A DNA stretch of 21,815 nucleotides from Flavobacteriales bacterium (lineage in GTDB: Bacteria; Bacteroidota; Bacteroidia; Flavobacteriales_F; PHOS-HE28): NCBI GenBank assembly GCA_020437875.1, contig JAGQVR010000015.1:1-21815 (forward strand), written 5' to 3'. A program made the position numbers and the translations under genes. Shown piece by piece: positions 1-7,975 of this stretch. Positions within the stretch are counted from its first letter, which is position 1. The number at the start of each line of letters is the position of its first letter. The notes beneath the pieces are model-generated. The model saw nothing but the letters and a program-made list of their open reading frames with translations, was not told the DNA's origin and did not search any database.

Positions 1-1463
1 TCGATCAGGTCCAACGCGCCGGAAGCGTGCAGGCCGCCAGGGAAACGGATATGACCCGCTTCATCGCTGGTCACGCGCCAGCGGTCCGCATGGGAAGAGG
101 CGGAAATGCCCACACTGCCTGATAGGGTCACCGTGTGGAGCAGGTCGTTGTAGCCGGTGTTCGGTTCCCAGGTCCCGGTGTTCGCCATCCGGATCGCATA
201 GCGTGGATCGTTCATCAACGCCGCGGCGCTATCGGGCAGCCAGAGGAACAGATCGTGATCCCCCATGGGCATCCCCGCCGGAAGATCCACCGACGCTTGC
301 AGGTCCAACGTATTGTCCGCGTCCCACTCGCGCACGTCCCATTCCAAGGGGAACAGGGTCTCCGTGTTCGTGCCCACCTGGCGGAGGACAAGGTGCGCGG
401 GATGCTGCTTGTAGGGAACGGTGAAGCCGCTGTTGGTCACGCGCAACGCGATGTCGAGCGTTCCGCCTGCGAGGGCCGAGGTCGGCAGGGTGGCATCCAC
501 CATGGTGAAGCGATAGCCCAGCCGTTGCTTGATCTCCGGCAGGCAGCCGCCCGTCGCGAAGCCATTGATCACATCGGGGTTCCAGTCGGTATGGAGATAG
601 CTCCAATGGAAGTAGGCCATCTCCTCCAGCGCGGTCGCGCATTCACTGCGCGGTGGATCCGGTGCGCAGGTCTCACCACCCATGGGCGTGAACTCGGTCT
701 CGGCATGCAGGTAGGGGTATTCGGCGGCGGGGTCGACGTAGGTGCCAGCGTCGGTGGGGCCGGCCAGGAAACAGTCGTTGTGATGACCGGTCCGCGCCTG
801 GTAGCTGGCGGTGAACGCGTCGTTGGGCGCGAGCGGTGTGGTGCCGTAGAACCGTTGCTTGATGGCCGGCGTACGGAGTTGCACCATGATCCCGTCGGGC
901 AATGCGGCGAGCAGGGCTTCCACCACATCCTGTCGGTCCTGCCAATCGCTTTCGGTGGGCGGGAAGCCGAAATGGTCGGTGTAGTACCATTCCCCCCAGG
1001 TGCCGATGAAGCCTGCCTGCACGAAGGCGATCACATCCGAATGAGCGCGAAGGACCGGTTCCAACTGGGCGATGTGTTGCAGCACGCGTGGCTTGTCCGC
1101 ATCGCCGTATGGCGCTGTGCTGTTGCTGGTGTATGCGAAGCGCACGATGGCCTTCATGCCCGCCGTGCGCAGCACCTCCATGTCGTCCTGCATCGCGCTC
1201 AGGTAGGCTTCGGAGATGGGGGCGTTGACGAAGTCCTGCAGGTAGAAGAGGCGAAGCAGCAGGCTGTGGTGGTCCACCTCCCGCCAGTTGGTGAGCACAC
1301 CGGGGTCCAAGGCCACGTAGTTGTTGGAATAGGTCTCGGCCTGATGGTAGAAGCCGCGCTCCGGGTTCAGGATGTCGGCAGCATCCGCCTGATAGGTCAC
1401 GGTCGTCTGGGCCGTAGCCGCGGATGCGAGCAGGAGGATCGCGAGGGTCGAGGGTATGCGCAT
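1..1463 (-). CDS. Secreted DUF4874/DUF4832 family protein, C-terminus cut off by window edge
   Basis: The reading frame opens at an ATG at 1463 and stays open to base 1, so about 487 residues are visible and the stop lies outside the window. It starts MRIPSTLAILLLASAATAQ, a clear Sec signal peptide. Residues 33-39 read NPERGFY, the hallmark at the start of DUF4874. The conserved run FIGTWGEWYY follows near residue 155, and a later region around 240-330 fits DUF4832, the domain that normally accompanies it. These families look like TIM-barrel, glycosidase-like proteins, but no activity is established and none should be assumed. After a beta-sandwich-like stretch the visible end has the strand pattern of a T9SS type A sorting domain (W-R-V-T-S-D...G-H-I-R-F), which suggests export to the cell surface. 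The gene lies 86 bases downstream of the TPR/LuxR regulator on the same strand and could be co-transcribed with it. Confidence 0.8.
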   Translation of the reverse strand, partial: MRIPSTLAILLLASAATAQTTVTYQADAADILNPERGFYHQAETYSNNYVALDPGVLTNWREVDHHSLLLRLFYLQDFVNAPISEAYLSAMQDDMEVLRTAGMKAIVRFAYTSNSTAPYGDADKPRVLQHIAQLEPVLRAHSDVIAFVQAGFIGTWGEWYYTDHFGFPPTESDWQDRQDVVEALLAALPDGIMVQLRTPAIKQRFYGTTPLAPNDAFTASYQARTGHHNDCFLAGPTDAGTYVDPAAEYPYLHAETEFTPMGGETCAPDPPRSECATALEEMAYFHWSYLHTDWNPDVINGFATGGCLPEIKQRLGYRFTMVDATLPTSALAGGTLDIALRVTNSGFTVPYKQHPAHLVLRQVGTNTETLFPLEWDVREWDADNTLDLQASVDLPAGMPMGDHDLFLWLPDSAAALMNDPRYAIRMANTGTWEPNTGYNDLLHTVTLSGSVGISASSHADRWRVTSDEAGHIRFPGGLHASGALDLI

Positions 1464-1549
1464 GTGGGGTCCGCTTAGGGTTCGGCGCAACCTAGTCCGC
1501 GCCCCTGCACCTTCCAAGGGATCGCCGTGGACGATCGGTGGACAGGCCT

Positions 1550-3403
1550 TCAAATGGCCGCCAGATACTGCTCCAGACCATCCTCGGTGCGCAGTTCGAG
1601 CTTCTTGCGAAGTCGGTAACGCGCCTTCTTCACACCTTCATCGCTGATGTTGAGCACCGTGCCCAGTTCCTTGTTGCCGAGGTTCATGCTCAACAGCGCG
1701 GCCAGTCGCACTTCGTTCGGTGTGAGGTCCGGGTGACGCTGGGCGAGCTGCTTGAAGAAGTCGCCGCGCGTTTCGGTGAAGGCCAGCGTGAACTGTTCCC
1801 AGTTCTGGTCGATCTGCTGGTCGAAACGCAGGCGGCTCGCGATGCCGGCCAGGTCCTTGTCCGATGCGTTTTCGCGCAGACCGCTGAGCTCCTGTTCAAG
1901 GGCGCGGAGCAGTTCGTTCTTCTGGGCCAGGTGCAGGGCCTTGTCGGTAAGCTCCCGGCGCTTGTGGTCCAGCTGATCCTGCAGGCGTTGGTTCTCGGCA
2001 TCGCGCAGGCGCACCTGTGTATGGAGCAGCTCACGCTCGCGGCGTCGGCGCTGCACCAGCGCGAGCACGATGGTCACCGCGGCCACGCCGATCGCGATCA
2101 GTCCGATCAGGAGCCAGCGTCGGCGCGCTTCGTCCAATGCGGCCTGCGCGGTGAGGTGGGCGATGGTGGCTTCGCGCTGCTCAGCCTCGTACAGGGTCTG
2201 CAGGCGGTCCAGTTCGGCGGCCTTTTCCAGGGTGAAGACCGAGTCGCGCAGCACCTGCTGCCGTTTGTAGGCGGTGAGCGCCTCGGCGGAGCGCCCCATG
2301 CGCACCAGGATGTCGCTGCGCGTACCCCAGGCCTGCTGCTCCTTGTCGGGCAGCTTGGCTTGTTCCGCCAGGGCAATGGCACGGTCCACACTATCGAGGG
2401 CGGCGGCCTCGCGACCGAGCAACAAGAGGCTCCTGGCGATCTCGTTGAGCGCTTCGCTCTGCGTCTGCACCAAACTGCTCTCGCGGGCGATGCGGAGGGA
2501 GGTGGTGCAATGCAGCAGGCCGGCTTCGGGCTTGCCCTCCAGGTTGTCCAGGACGCCAAGGTTCTGGTTGAAGGACATGATGCCGCGCGAATAATCGTCG
2601 GCTTCGAAGAGCGCGAGACCGGCATCATAGCACCGCCGCGCATCGGTGTAGCGTCCCATGCTCTTGTACACCACGCCGAGGTTGTTCAACACACCGCCCG
2701 CCCCGAAGCGGTCGCCGATGCGATCGTAGATCACCCGTGCACTGTCCAGCATCGCCAGCGCCTTCGGGTAGTTGCGTTGCTTCTTGTGCAGGATCCCGAT
2801 GCCGTTGAGGGCGTGCGCCACGAAGGCCTCATCGCCCACCTGCTTGCAGTAGCGCAGCGCATCCACGAAATGACGCATGGCCAGCTCGTCCAGGTCGAAG
2901 CGGTCACAGGCACCGGCCACGCGAACGGCGACGCCACAGAGCTGGCTCGTGTCGCGAAGCGCGGCGAAGAGTGCCAGCGCCCGGTCGAAGCGGACCAGTG
3001 CCGAATCGCGCAGCCCCTGGTCGCTGGCCAGGCTGCCCAGCGCCGTGAAGGTGTGGGCCTCCTCGCGCTGATCACCCGCCCGTTGTGCTTCCACCAACGC
3101 GATGCGGTAGTAATGGGTGCTGCTGTCGAGCTCGTTCCGGTAGTAGAAGCTCTCGCCGATCAATTGCCAGCCGTTCAGGATCCCATGCACCGAACGATCG
3201 TGCTGCGCCCGGACGAGCAGCTTCCGCGCTTCACGCTGGACACTGTCGGGTGCATCGTACAAGTGGTTCCACAGGCTGTCCACCACCGCTTCGATGGTCG
3301 GCTCTCCCTGCTGTCCCTTGATCTGGGAAGCGGGTAGGAGGAGCGTGGCGGGAAGAAGGAAGCGAAGGCAGTAGTGAAGGTTCACGACGCTGGCAAGGTA
3401 CAT
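1550..3403 (-). CDS. Membrane-tethered TPR regulator with C-terminal LuxR-type HTH
   Basis: This 617-residue protein is a one-component transmembrane regulator common in Bacteroidota. The ATG at 3403 is chosen because it gives a hydrophobic signal-like N-terminus (MYLASVVNLHYCLRFLLPAT); an in-frame ATG at 3478 would add 25 non-hydrophobic residues in front of it. Residues about 75-420 are helical repeats with tetratricopeptide character, for example ALNGIGILHKKQRNYPKAL and VLNNLGVVYKSMGRYTDA. A transmembrane helix follows at about 430-450, then arginines and a coiled coil (about 452-515). The C-terminus (about 560-617) is a LuxR/GerE-like helix-turn-helix: LTPNEVRLAALL, NKELGTVLNIS, EGVKKARYRLRKKL. 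Topology is inferred: periplasmic TPRs would sense a ligand or protein and the HTH would sit in the cytosol. The gene is divergent from the fibre operon starting at 3569, so that operon is a plausible target. The ligand is unknown. Confidence 0.85.
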   Translation of the reverse strand: MYLASVVNLHYCLRFLLPATLLLPASQIKGQQGEPTIEAVVDSLWNHLYDAPDSVQREARKLLVRAQHDRSVHGILNGWQLIGESFYYRNELDSSTHYYRIALVEAQRAGDQREEAHTFTALGSLASDQGLRDSALVRFDRALALFAALRDTSQLCGVAVRVAGACDRFDLDELAMRHFVDALRYCKQVGDEAFVAHALNGIGILHKKQRNYPKALAMLDSARVIYDRIGDRFGAGGVLNNLGVVYKSMGRYTDARRCYDAGLALFEADDYSRGIMSFNQNLGVLDNLEGKPEAGLLHCTTSLRIARESSLVQTQSEALNEIARSLLLLGREAAALDSVDRAIALAEQAKLPDKEQQAWGTRSDILVRMGRSAEALTAYKRQQVLRDSVFTLEKAAELDRLQTLYEAEQREATIAHLTAQAALDEARRRWLLIGLIAIGVAAVTIVLALVQRRRRERELLHTQVRLRDAENQRLQDQLDHKRRELTDKALHLAQKNELLRALEQELSGLRENASDKDLAGIASRLRFDQQIDQNWEQFTLAFTETRGDFFKQLAQRHPDLTPNEVRLAALLSMNLGNKELGTVLNISDEGVKKARYRLRKKLELRTEDGLEQYLAAI

Positions 3404-3519
3404 GTCACCCGTGGACAGGTCTGGCAGGCCCTGTGGAATGTGCGGAATTGTTAGGTCCTCATTACCAGCTCGCTGCATGTGATGTCCACCGATCGTCCCC
3501 GTCCCCTGGCACCACTTGT

Positions 3520-3548
3520 CCGGTGGTCAGGCTTGCATCCGCCACCGG
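3520..3548. repeat. Inverted repeat upstream of the fibre operon
   Basis: CCGGTGG (3520-3526) is perfectly complementary to CCACCGG (3542-3548), with a 15-base loop. It sits 21 bases before the ATG at 3569 and inside the 165-base divergent gap with the TPR/LuxR gene. It could be a hairpin in the leader or a regulator binding site. A chance occurrence cannot be excluded at this length in GC-rich DNA. Confidence 0.4.
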
Positions 3549-3568
3549 TCATCGTCATCCTTTGCGCC

Positions 3569-4072
3569 ATGCTCCAGCGGACGGCCTTGCACCTGCTCTT
3601 GTGGATGGCGGTTCTTCCTGTCATGGCCCAGCGGCCGGTCGTGTTGCGCACAGCCCATGCGTTGGCCGGTGGAGGGGGGACCTTCCGGCTGGCGGGTCAG
3701 CAGGTGGTCGTGCACCAATGCATCGGTCAAGGTAGCGTGATCGGGTCGGGTGCTCAGGGTGGGGTGGTCGTGCATCAAGGCTTCCTTCAGCCTGCATCGG
3801 CTGCGGTGCGGGTCGCGGATGATGCACCATTGGAGGCCGTCGCCTTCCCGAACCCGTACCGGGGCAGCTTCGACCTGCGCTTCCGCGAAATGCCCGAAGC
3901 CCCGGTGCGGACCGAGTTGATCGATGCATCGGGACGTACCGTGTGGTCGTGGCTGCATCCTCCGATGCAACAGCTCACCCTATCGCCGGTGATCGCTGCT
4001 GCCGGTGCCTACCTGCTGCGTGTGACCAGCGGCTCTCGCACGACGACCCTGCATCTCATCCAACTTCCATGA
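3569..4072 (+). CDS. Minimal T9SS type A sorting-domain protein
   Basis: The protein has 167 residues. The start at 3569 gives a signal peptide (MLQRTALHLLLWMAVLPVMA, cleavage near residue 20); the frame is open further upstream to 3479, but that part is not signal-like. The mature part is tiny. Residues 40-74 carry the pattern V-H-Q-C-I-G-Q-G-S-V-I-G-S ... V-V-V-H-Q-G-F-L-Q-P, which recurs in short Bacteroidota T9SS cargo. From residue 93 (FPNPYRGSFDLRF) to the end there is a type A C-terminal sorting domain, including the D-A-S-G-R strand and a closing G-A-Y-L-L-R-V strand. No separate effector domain is present. Its stop overlaps the next ATG (ATGA at 4069-4072), so it is translationally coupled to the barrel gene. 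The function is unknown; a small surface-anchored partner of the next two products is inference. Confidence 0.82.
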   Translation: MLQRTALHLLLWMAVLPVMAQRPVVLRTAHALAGGGGTFRLAGQQVVVHQCIGQGSVIGSGAQGGVVVHQGFLQPASAAVRVADDAPLEAVAFPNPYRGSFDLRFREMPEAPVRTELIDASGRTVWSWLHPPMQQLTLSPVIAAAGAYLLRVTSGSRTTTLHLIQLP

Positions 4073-4716
4073 GAACGCTCCTTCTTTCCGTGCTCCTCCT
4101 CCCCCTGGCCGTGCAAGGCCAGCAGATCGTGGCCGAGGTGGGCCGTGTGACCACTTCCTTCGACTACCACGATTCCAACGGGGAACGCCTTGACAATCTG
4201 TTCCCGATGGCCCACGTGTCTTTCGCACTGGGCTACCGGAAGAACATCTCGACATACCTGCACCTCACGGGCCATCTCCTGTTCAACGAATATGGGAGCG
4301 AGGCATCCATCGACGGCATCAACGCGCGGCTCATGTGGAACATGGAGTACCTGGGTGCGGGCCTCGCGCTGGATGGTGAGTTCTACCGGAGGAAGGGCAT
4401 CGTGCTCCTGGTGCGCGCAGCGGCCGAACCCCAGCTGATGCTGCGCGGCACTCAGACGATCAATGACCGCCTGTACGACATGCGTGGCGTGGAGGAGTTC
4501 GACAAGCCCTTCCTCTTCCTGCGCGGCGGCGCCGGCATGAACTATTGTGCCGATGAACGAACGGTCATCACCATGCGCTACATGTACGGACTTGGCCAAC
4601 CCATGGGCGCCTCCTCCGGCAGTGAGCGCCTGCGGATGCGGACGAGCACCTTCTCCCTCGGTCTGCTCTGGAACCTGGGGCGTTGCACCTATTGCCGCAG
4701 CATGCGCCTCCGTTGA
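4069..4716 (+). CDS. Small outer-membrane beta-barrel protein
   Basis: The protein has 215 residues. The ATG at 4069 overlaps the previous stop and gives a signal peptide (MRTLLLSVLLLPLAVQGQ). The rest alternates hydrophobic and polar residues in short strands with aromatic ends (HVSFALGYRKNIS, LHLTGHLLFNEYGS, TVITMRYMYGLGQPMG, TSTFSLGLLWNLG), the pattern of an OmpA/OmpW-like porin-family barrel of about eight strands. It ends with C-T-Y-C-R just after the last strand, which is unusual for a barrel end and could bind a metal or form a disulfide. It lies between a minimal T9SS cargo and the fibre-like protein, with a 4-base overlap upstream and a 2-base gap downstream. A role as the membrane anchor or assembly partner of that unit is inference. 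Confidence 0.75.
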   Translation: MRTLLLSVLLLPLAVQGQQIVAEVGRVTTSFDYHDSNGERLDNLFPMAHVSFALGYRKNISTYLHLTGHLLFNEYGSEASIDGINARLMWNMEYLGAGLALDGEFYRRKGIVLLVRAAAEPQLMLRGTQTINDRLYDMRGVEEFDKPFLFLRGGAGMNYCADERTVITMRYMYGLGQPMGASSGSERLRMRTSTFSLGLLWNLGRCTYCRSMRLR

Positions 4717-4718
4717 AC

Positions 4719-6524
4719 ATGATCAAGATGAAGCGTTCCATCCTCCTCCTCTGCCTTGCGTGCGGGCTTGAAGCGTTCGCACAATCCGAGGGCATCAGCT
4801 ACCAGGCCGTCATCGTCAGTGAGCGACCGGTGGAAGTACCCGGGGTCGACATCACCAGTGCCTACCTCGCTGAGGTGGAGATCACCCTGCGCTTCACCAT
4901 CACCGATGCCGCGGGCGGCAACACCTACCAGGAGACACAGGCCACGCGCACGGATGCGTACGGCATGGTGAACGTCATCATCGGTCAGGGCACACCCACG
5001 GCAGCGAGCGCCATGGCCTTCGATCAGATCGATTGGGATGGCGCTCCACGCGACCTGGTCGTGGAGATCGCCCAGAGCGGTGCGGACTTCGAGGCCTTCA
5101 GCGCGCAACCCCTTCTCTTCGTGCCCTACGCCTATCACCGCAACATCATGGCGACCGGAACGCTCACCGTCGATGGAGCCACCGCGCTCCACAGCCATCT
5201 CACCGTGGATGGCATCACCGACCTCAACAGCACGCTCTTCGTGGATGGGGATGCGTACATGAACAATGCCTTGGACGTGGATGGTCCATTGACGGTGCTC
5301 AGCGCGAGCGATCTGCATGGGCAGGTGACCATCGATGCGGGGACCAGCGGGTCCGAATCGAGCTACGACGCCTATGCCTTGCGGGTGCAGGGAACACAGC
5401 AGGGCATGGCCCTCAAGTTGAACGGTGGCGTGACCGAGTCGCGCAACTTCATCACCTTCTTCGATGGAGCGGGGAGTGCGAAAGGAAGGATCGAAGGGCA
5501 GACGCTGAGCGAGCTGCACAACAGTTTCCGCTTCATCTGGGACGTGACCATGGGCGGCTTCGCGGAAGCCTTCGTGGTGGCCGAGGGCATCGCTTGCAGC
5601 GCGCAGCTCGATCTCGGTGAGGCAGGTGTGATGGTGGCCAATGCCACGGTGGCCGGTGCGCAATGGGTGGAGCTCACGTACAACATGGAGACCAACGTCG
5701 GTGTCTCCTTCCTCAGCGGCGGCGCCGACTATGCGGAATGGCTGGAGCGGCTTGATCCGGATGAACGGATCGATGCGGGTGATGTGGTGGGCCTCTTCGG
5801 TGGTCGCATCAGCAAGCGCACATCCGGTGCGCAGCAGGTGCTGGCCATCAGCACACGCCCCATCGTGGTGGGCAACCTGCCAGAGGAAGGGAAGGAACAC
5901 CTCTACGAGCGGGTCGGATTCATCGGACAGGTATTGGTGAAGGTGGCCGGTCCGGTGCGCGTGGGCGACCTGATCGTGGCCAGCGGTGCAGACGATGGCT
6001 TCGCAGTGGCGATTGCGGAGAAGGACGTGCCCACGGAACTGCTCGACCAGGTGATCGGGGTGGCATGGGAGGAACGGGCGGGCGGTGCAGGCCTGGTGAA
6101 CGTGGCGGTGGGCATGGGACGGCCCGGCGTGGTGCGTCGTGTTGCGCAACTCGAGGATGAGATGGCGGAGTTGCGGGAGGGCCTGGCCCGCCTCCAGGCA
6201 CTGGTGGAGGGGAAGGAGGTCGTGGATGATGGTCCATCCGCTGCGACGGGATCGGGAACTCCGGCATCGGGTGCTGTTCACTCATCGGCCGCTCCGAAGC
6301 TCGCTTCGATGGACGCTGAACGTTTCGAGGAGTGGTTGGCGCTTGTCGGTCCTGCTTTCGAGGATGCCATGGCCGATGTGCGCGCACGGTTCACTACCGC
6401 CGGTTCCGATTACCAGCGCTTCAGCGATGTGAAGTTGCTGGTGGACTCACCGCGCGAGGCGTTGCGCGCCATGCACGGTGGCACCTTCATGCCCACCTTC
6501 TGGAAGGCGATGAACGCGCGGTGA
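4719..6524 (+). CDS. Large secreted fibre-like protein with beta-helix repeats and peptidase-G2-like region
   Basis: The protein has 601 residues. The start at 4719 is two bases after the barrel stop; an ATG at 4728 is an equally good alternative. A signal peptide ends at AFAQ (about 22). GISYQAV (25-31) opens a domain found in many Bacteroidota surface proteins, running to about 140. Residues 147-208 hold short repeats of the form L-T-V-D-G (LTVDGATALHS, LTVDGITDLNS, LFVDGDAYMNN, LDVDGPLTVLS), resembling trimeric beta-helix shafts of phage tail fibres. Residues about 330-470 (GGADYAEWLERLDP, DVVGLFGGRISK, GFIGQVLVKV) resemble the peptidase-G2/intramolecular-chaperone region of tail proteins, which can self-cleave. 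A coiled coil follows (about 473-502), then a low-complexity linker and a helical tail ending WKAMNAR. No T9SS sorting domain is present. Trimerisation and self-cleavage are inference. Confidence 0.75.
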   Translation: MIKMKRSILLLCLACGLEAFAQSEGISYQAVIVSERPVEVPGVDITSAYLAEVEITLRFTITDAAGGNTYQETQATRTDAYGMVNVIIGQGTPTAASAMAFDQIDWDGAPRDLVVEIAQSGADFEAFSAQPLLFVPYAYHRNIMATGTLTVDGATALHSHLTVDGITDLNSTLFVDGDAYMNNALDVDGPLTVLSASDLHGQVTIDAGTSGSESSYDAYALRVQGTQQGMALKLNGGVTESRNFITFFDGAGSAKGRIEGQTLSELHNSFRFIWDVTMGGFAEAFVVAEGIACSAQLDLGEAGVMVANATVAGAQWVELTYNMETNVGVSFLSGGADYAEWLERLDPDERIDAGDVVGLFGGRISKRTSGAQQVLAISTRPIVVGNLPEEGKEHLYERVGFIGQVLVKVAGPVRVGDLIVASGADDGFAVAIAEKDVPTELLDQVIGVAWEERAGGAGLVNVAVGMGRPGVVRRVAQLEDEMAELREGLARLQALVEGKEVVDDGPSAATGSGTPASGAVHSSAAPKLASMDAERFEEWLALVGPAFEDAMADVRARFTTAGSDYQRFSDVKLLVDSPREALRAMHGGTFMPTFWKAMNAR

Positions 6525-6607
6525 AGGGTTGGATCACCGTCCATGTGAGGAGCTCCTCGTAATTCCACCAGTCCCCATCCGCGGCATGTTGCGCACATTT
6601 GACGCAC

Positions 6608-7927
6608 ATGCACCATCCAGCCCTCAGCCGAAGTGCTCCCTGGCGCTACATCACTTTCGCCGCACTGTACGCCGCGCAAGGGATACCGGAAGGGCTCACC
6701 TTCTTCGGCATACCGGCGTGGCTTGCGTTGAACGGGGTGGAGGCGGGTCCCATCGGCGCCTACCTCGCGGTGATCACCTTGCCATGGAGCTTCAAGCTGC
6801 TGGCCGGCCCGCTGATGGATCGGTGGACCTTCCTGCCGATGGGGCGTAGAAGGCCGTGGGTGCTCTTCGGTCAGCTGGGATTGATCCTCAGCCTCCTGCT
6901 GCTCGGTGCGGTGCCTGCGCCGTTGGAGCATCTCACATGGCTCTCTGCCGCCGGCTTCGTCGTCAGCTTCTTCGGTGCCTTCCAGGATGTGGCCACGGAC
7001 GGCATGGCGGTGGATGTGATCCCGTTGCAGGAGCAGGCGCGCGCCAACGGCCTCATGTGGGGCGCGAAGACCCTGGGGACCGCGGCTTCACTTTCGCTGA
7101 GCACCTGGCTGATCAACCACCATGGCTTGGATGCCGCGGTGGCGGCGCTCGCCCTGGGGGTCTCCACCATCATGCTGCTACCCCTCTTCCTGCGTGAAAG
7201 GCCGGGCGAACGACGCTTGCCTTGGACCCCTGGTGCGGCATCTCCTGAGGCGCTGGCCATGCAGGTGGGCAGCTGGCGCGACATCGGCATCACCTTGCGG
7301 AAGGCCTTCATCCTACGCGGCAGCATCGCCATGGCGGTGGCCGGCTTCGGCTTCGGCATGGTGATGGGCTACATGGATGCGCTGTTGCCGGTCTTCACCA
7401 TCCAACGCCTCGAATGGACGAACGAGGCCTATGCCAATACACTGGCCACGGCACATACCGTTTCAGCGCTGGCGGCGATGGCGGTGGGTGGGTGGCTGGT
7501 CGATCGGCTGGGCCATGTGCGGTTGATGAATGTCTACCTCGGCCTGCTCGTTCTGCTCGGTGTGGGTGTGGCCCTTTCGCACGCGCACTGGATGCGCAAC
7601 GGCTTCGGCACCGCGCTCATCGGGGTGTCACAACTGCTGATCGTTTTCCTGATGGTGGCCTACCTCGCCACGAGCATGGCCATGTGCTGGCGCCGCGTGG
7701 CCGCCACGCAGTTCACGCTCCTCATGGCCATCGGCAACATGGGGCGTGGCGCGGGCGCGGCGCTGATCGGTCCGGCCCGTGAATGGACATCGTGGCCGGG
7801 TACCTTCCTTGTCTTCGGCGCATTGGTGGTGCTGAGCGCCGTGGTGGTGCAATGGATCAATGTCCAGCGTCAACAGCGCGTCATGGACCAGCTGGAAAGT
7901 GAACACCTGGGCCGCGACACGCCTTGA
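6608..7927 (+). CDS. AmpG-like major facilitator superfamily permease
   Basis: The protein has 439 residues with about 12 predicted membrane segments. The ATG at 6608 is preferred over an in-frame TTG at 6599, three codons upstream. Early in the protein the run FKLLAGPLMDRWTFLPMGRR matches the diagnostic loop 2-3 region of AmpG-type transporters (FKFLWSPLMDR..GRRRGW in E. coli AmpG as I recall it). AFQDVATDGMAVDV corresponds to the following SQD.V.DA...D segment. A second MFS-type loop, GGWLVDRLGHVRLMN, marks the second half. AmpG imports anhydromuropeptides for peptidoglycan recycling; the substrate of this protein cannot be fixed from sequence, and related permeases carry other solutes. It is 83 bases after the fibre gene, so it may be a separate transcript. 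No recycling amidase or kinase lies beside it. Confidence 0.8.
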   Translation: MHHPALSRSAPWRYITFAALYAAQGIPEGLTFFGIPAWLALNGVEAGPIGAYLAVITLPWSFKLLAGPLMDRWTFLPMGRRRPWVLFGQLGLILSLLLLGAVPAPLEHLTWLSAAGFVVSFFGAFQDVATDGMAVDVIPLQEQARANGLMWGAKTLGTAASLSLSTWLINHHGLDAAVAALALGVSTIMLLPLFLRERPGERRLPWTPGAASPEALAMQVGSWRDIGITLRKAFILRGSIAMAVAGFGFGMVMGYMDALLPVFTIQRLEWTNEAYANTLATAHTVSALAAMAVGGWLVDRLGHVRLMNVYLGLLVLLGVGVALSHAHWMRNGFGTALIGVSQLLIVFLMVAYLATSMAMCWRRVAATQFTLLMAIGNMGRGAGAALIGPAREWTSWPGTFLVFGALVVLSAVVVQWINVQRQQRVMDQLESEHLGRDTP

Positions 7928-7958
7928 TCGTTCACGATCGACAGGGGATACCGATGTA

Positions 7959-7974
7959 TGTGAAAGTCATCACA
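7959..7974. promoter_or_regulatory. Perfect CRP-type palindrome TGTGA-N6-TCACA
   Basis: The bases read TGTGA, then AAGTCA, then TCACA, the textbook core of a cAMP receptor protein site. It ends two bases before the ATG at 7976 of the delta-60 propeller gene, a position that would fit repression or a very short leader. No CRP-family gene is visible in the window, so use of this site is unproven. Confidence 0.5.
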
Positions 7975-7975
7975 C

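Noticed and set aside
135..1478. Plus-strand open frame (447 codons) opposite the DUF4832 gene
   Set aside because: The minus strand carries the signal peptide and NPERGFY motif; the plus frame has no recognisable features.
1476..1495. Imperfect hairpin between the TPR/LuxR and DUF4832 genes
   Set aside because: A six-base stem with a bulge and no T-run is not enough to call a terminator.
1538..3337. Long plus-strand open frame (599 codons) opposite the TPR/LuxR gene
   Set aside because: The minus-strand frame has clear TPR, TM and HTH features. The plus frame is low-complexity, rich in V, Q, H and A, and has no recognisable domain; long antisense frames are common in GC-rich DNA.
4689..6281. 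Minus-strand open frame (530 codons) opposite the fibre gene
   Set aside because: It is rich in H and R and has no fold-like pattern; the plus-strand protein has a signal peptide and known motifs and is coupled to its neighbours.
6547..6558. Perfect palindrome GAGGAGCTCCTC between the fibre and MFS genes
   Set aside because: It has no loop to speak of and no T-run after it; at 12 bases it is likely chance or a simple protein-binding site, so it was not called a terminator.
7926..7939. Short hairpin GATCG-TTCA-CGATC at the MFS stop codon
   Set aside because: A five-base stem without a T-run is too weak to call a terminator.
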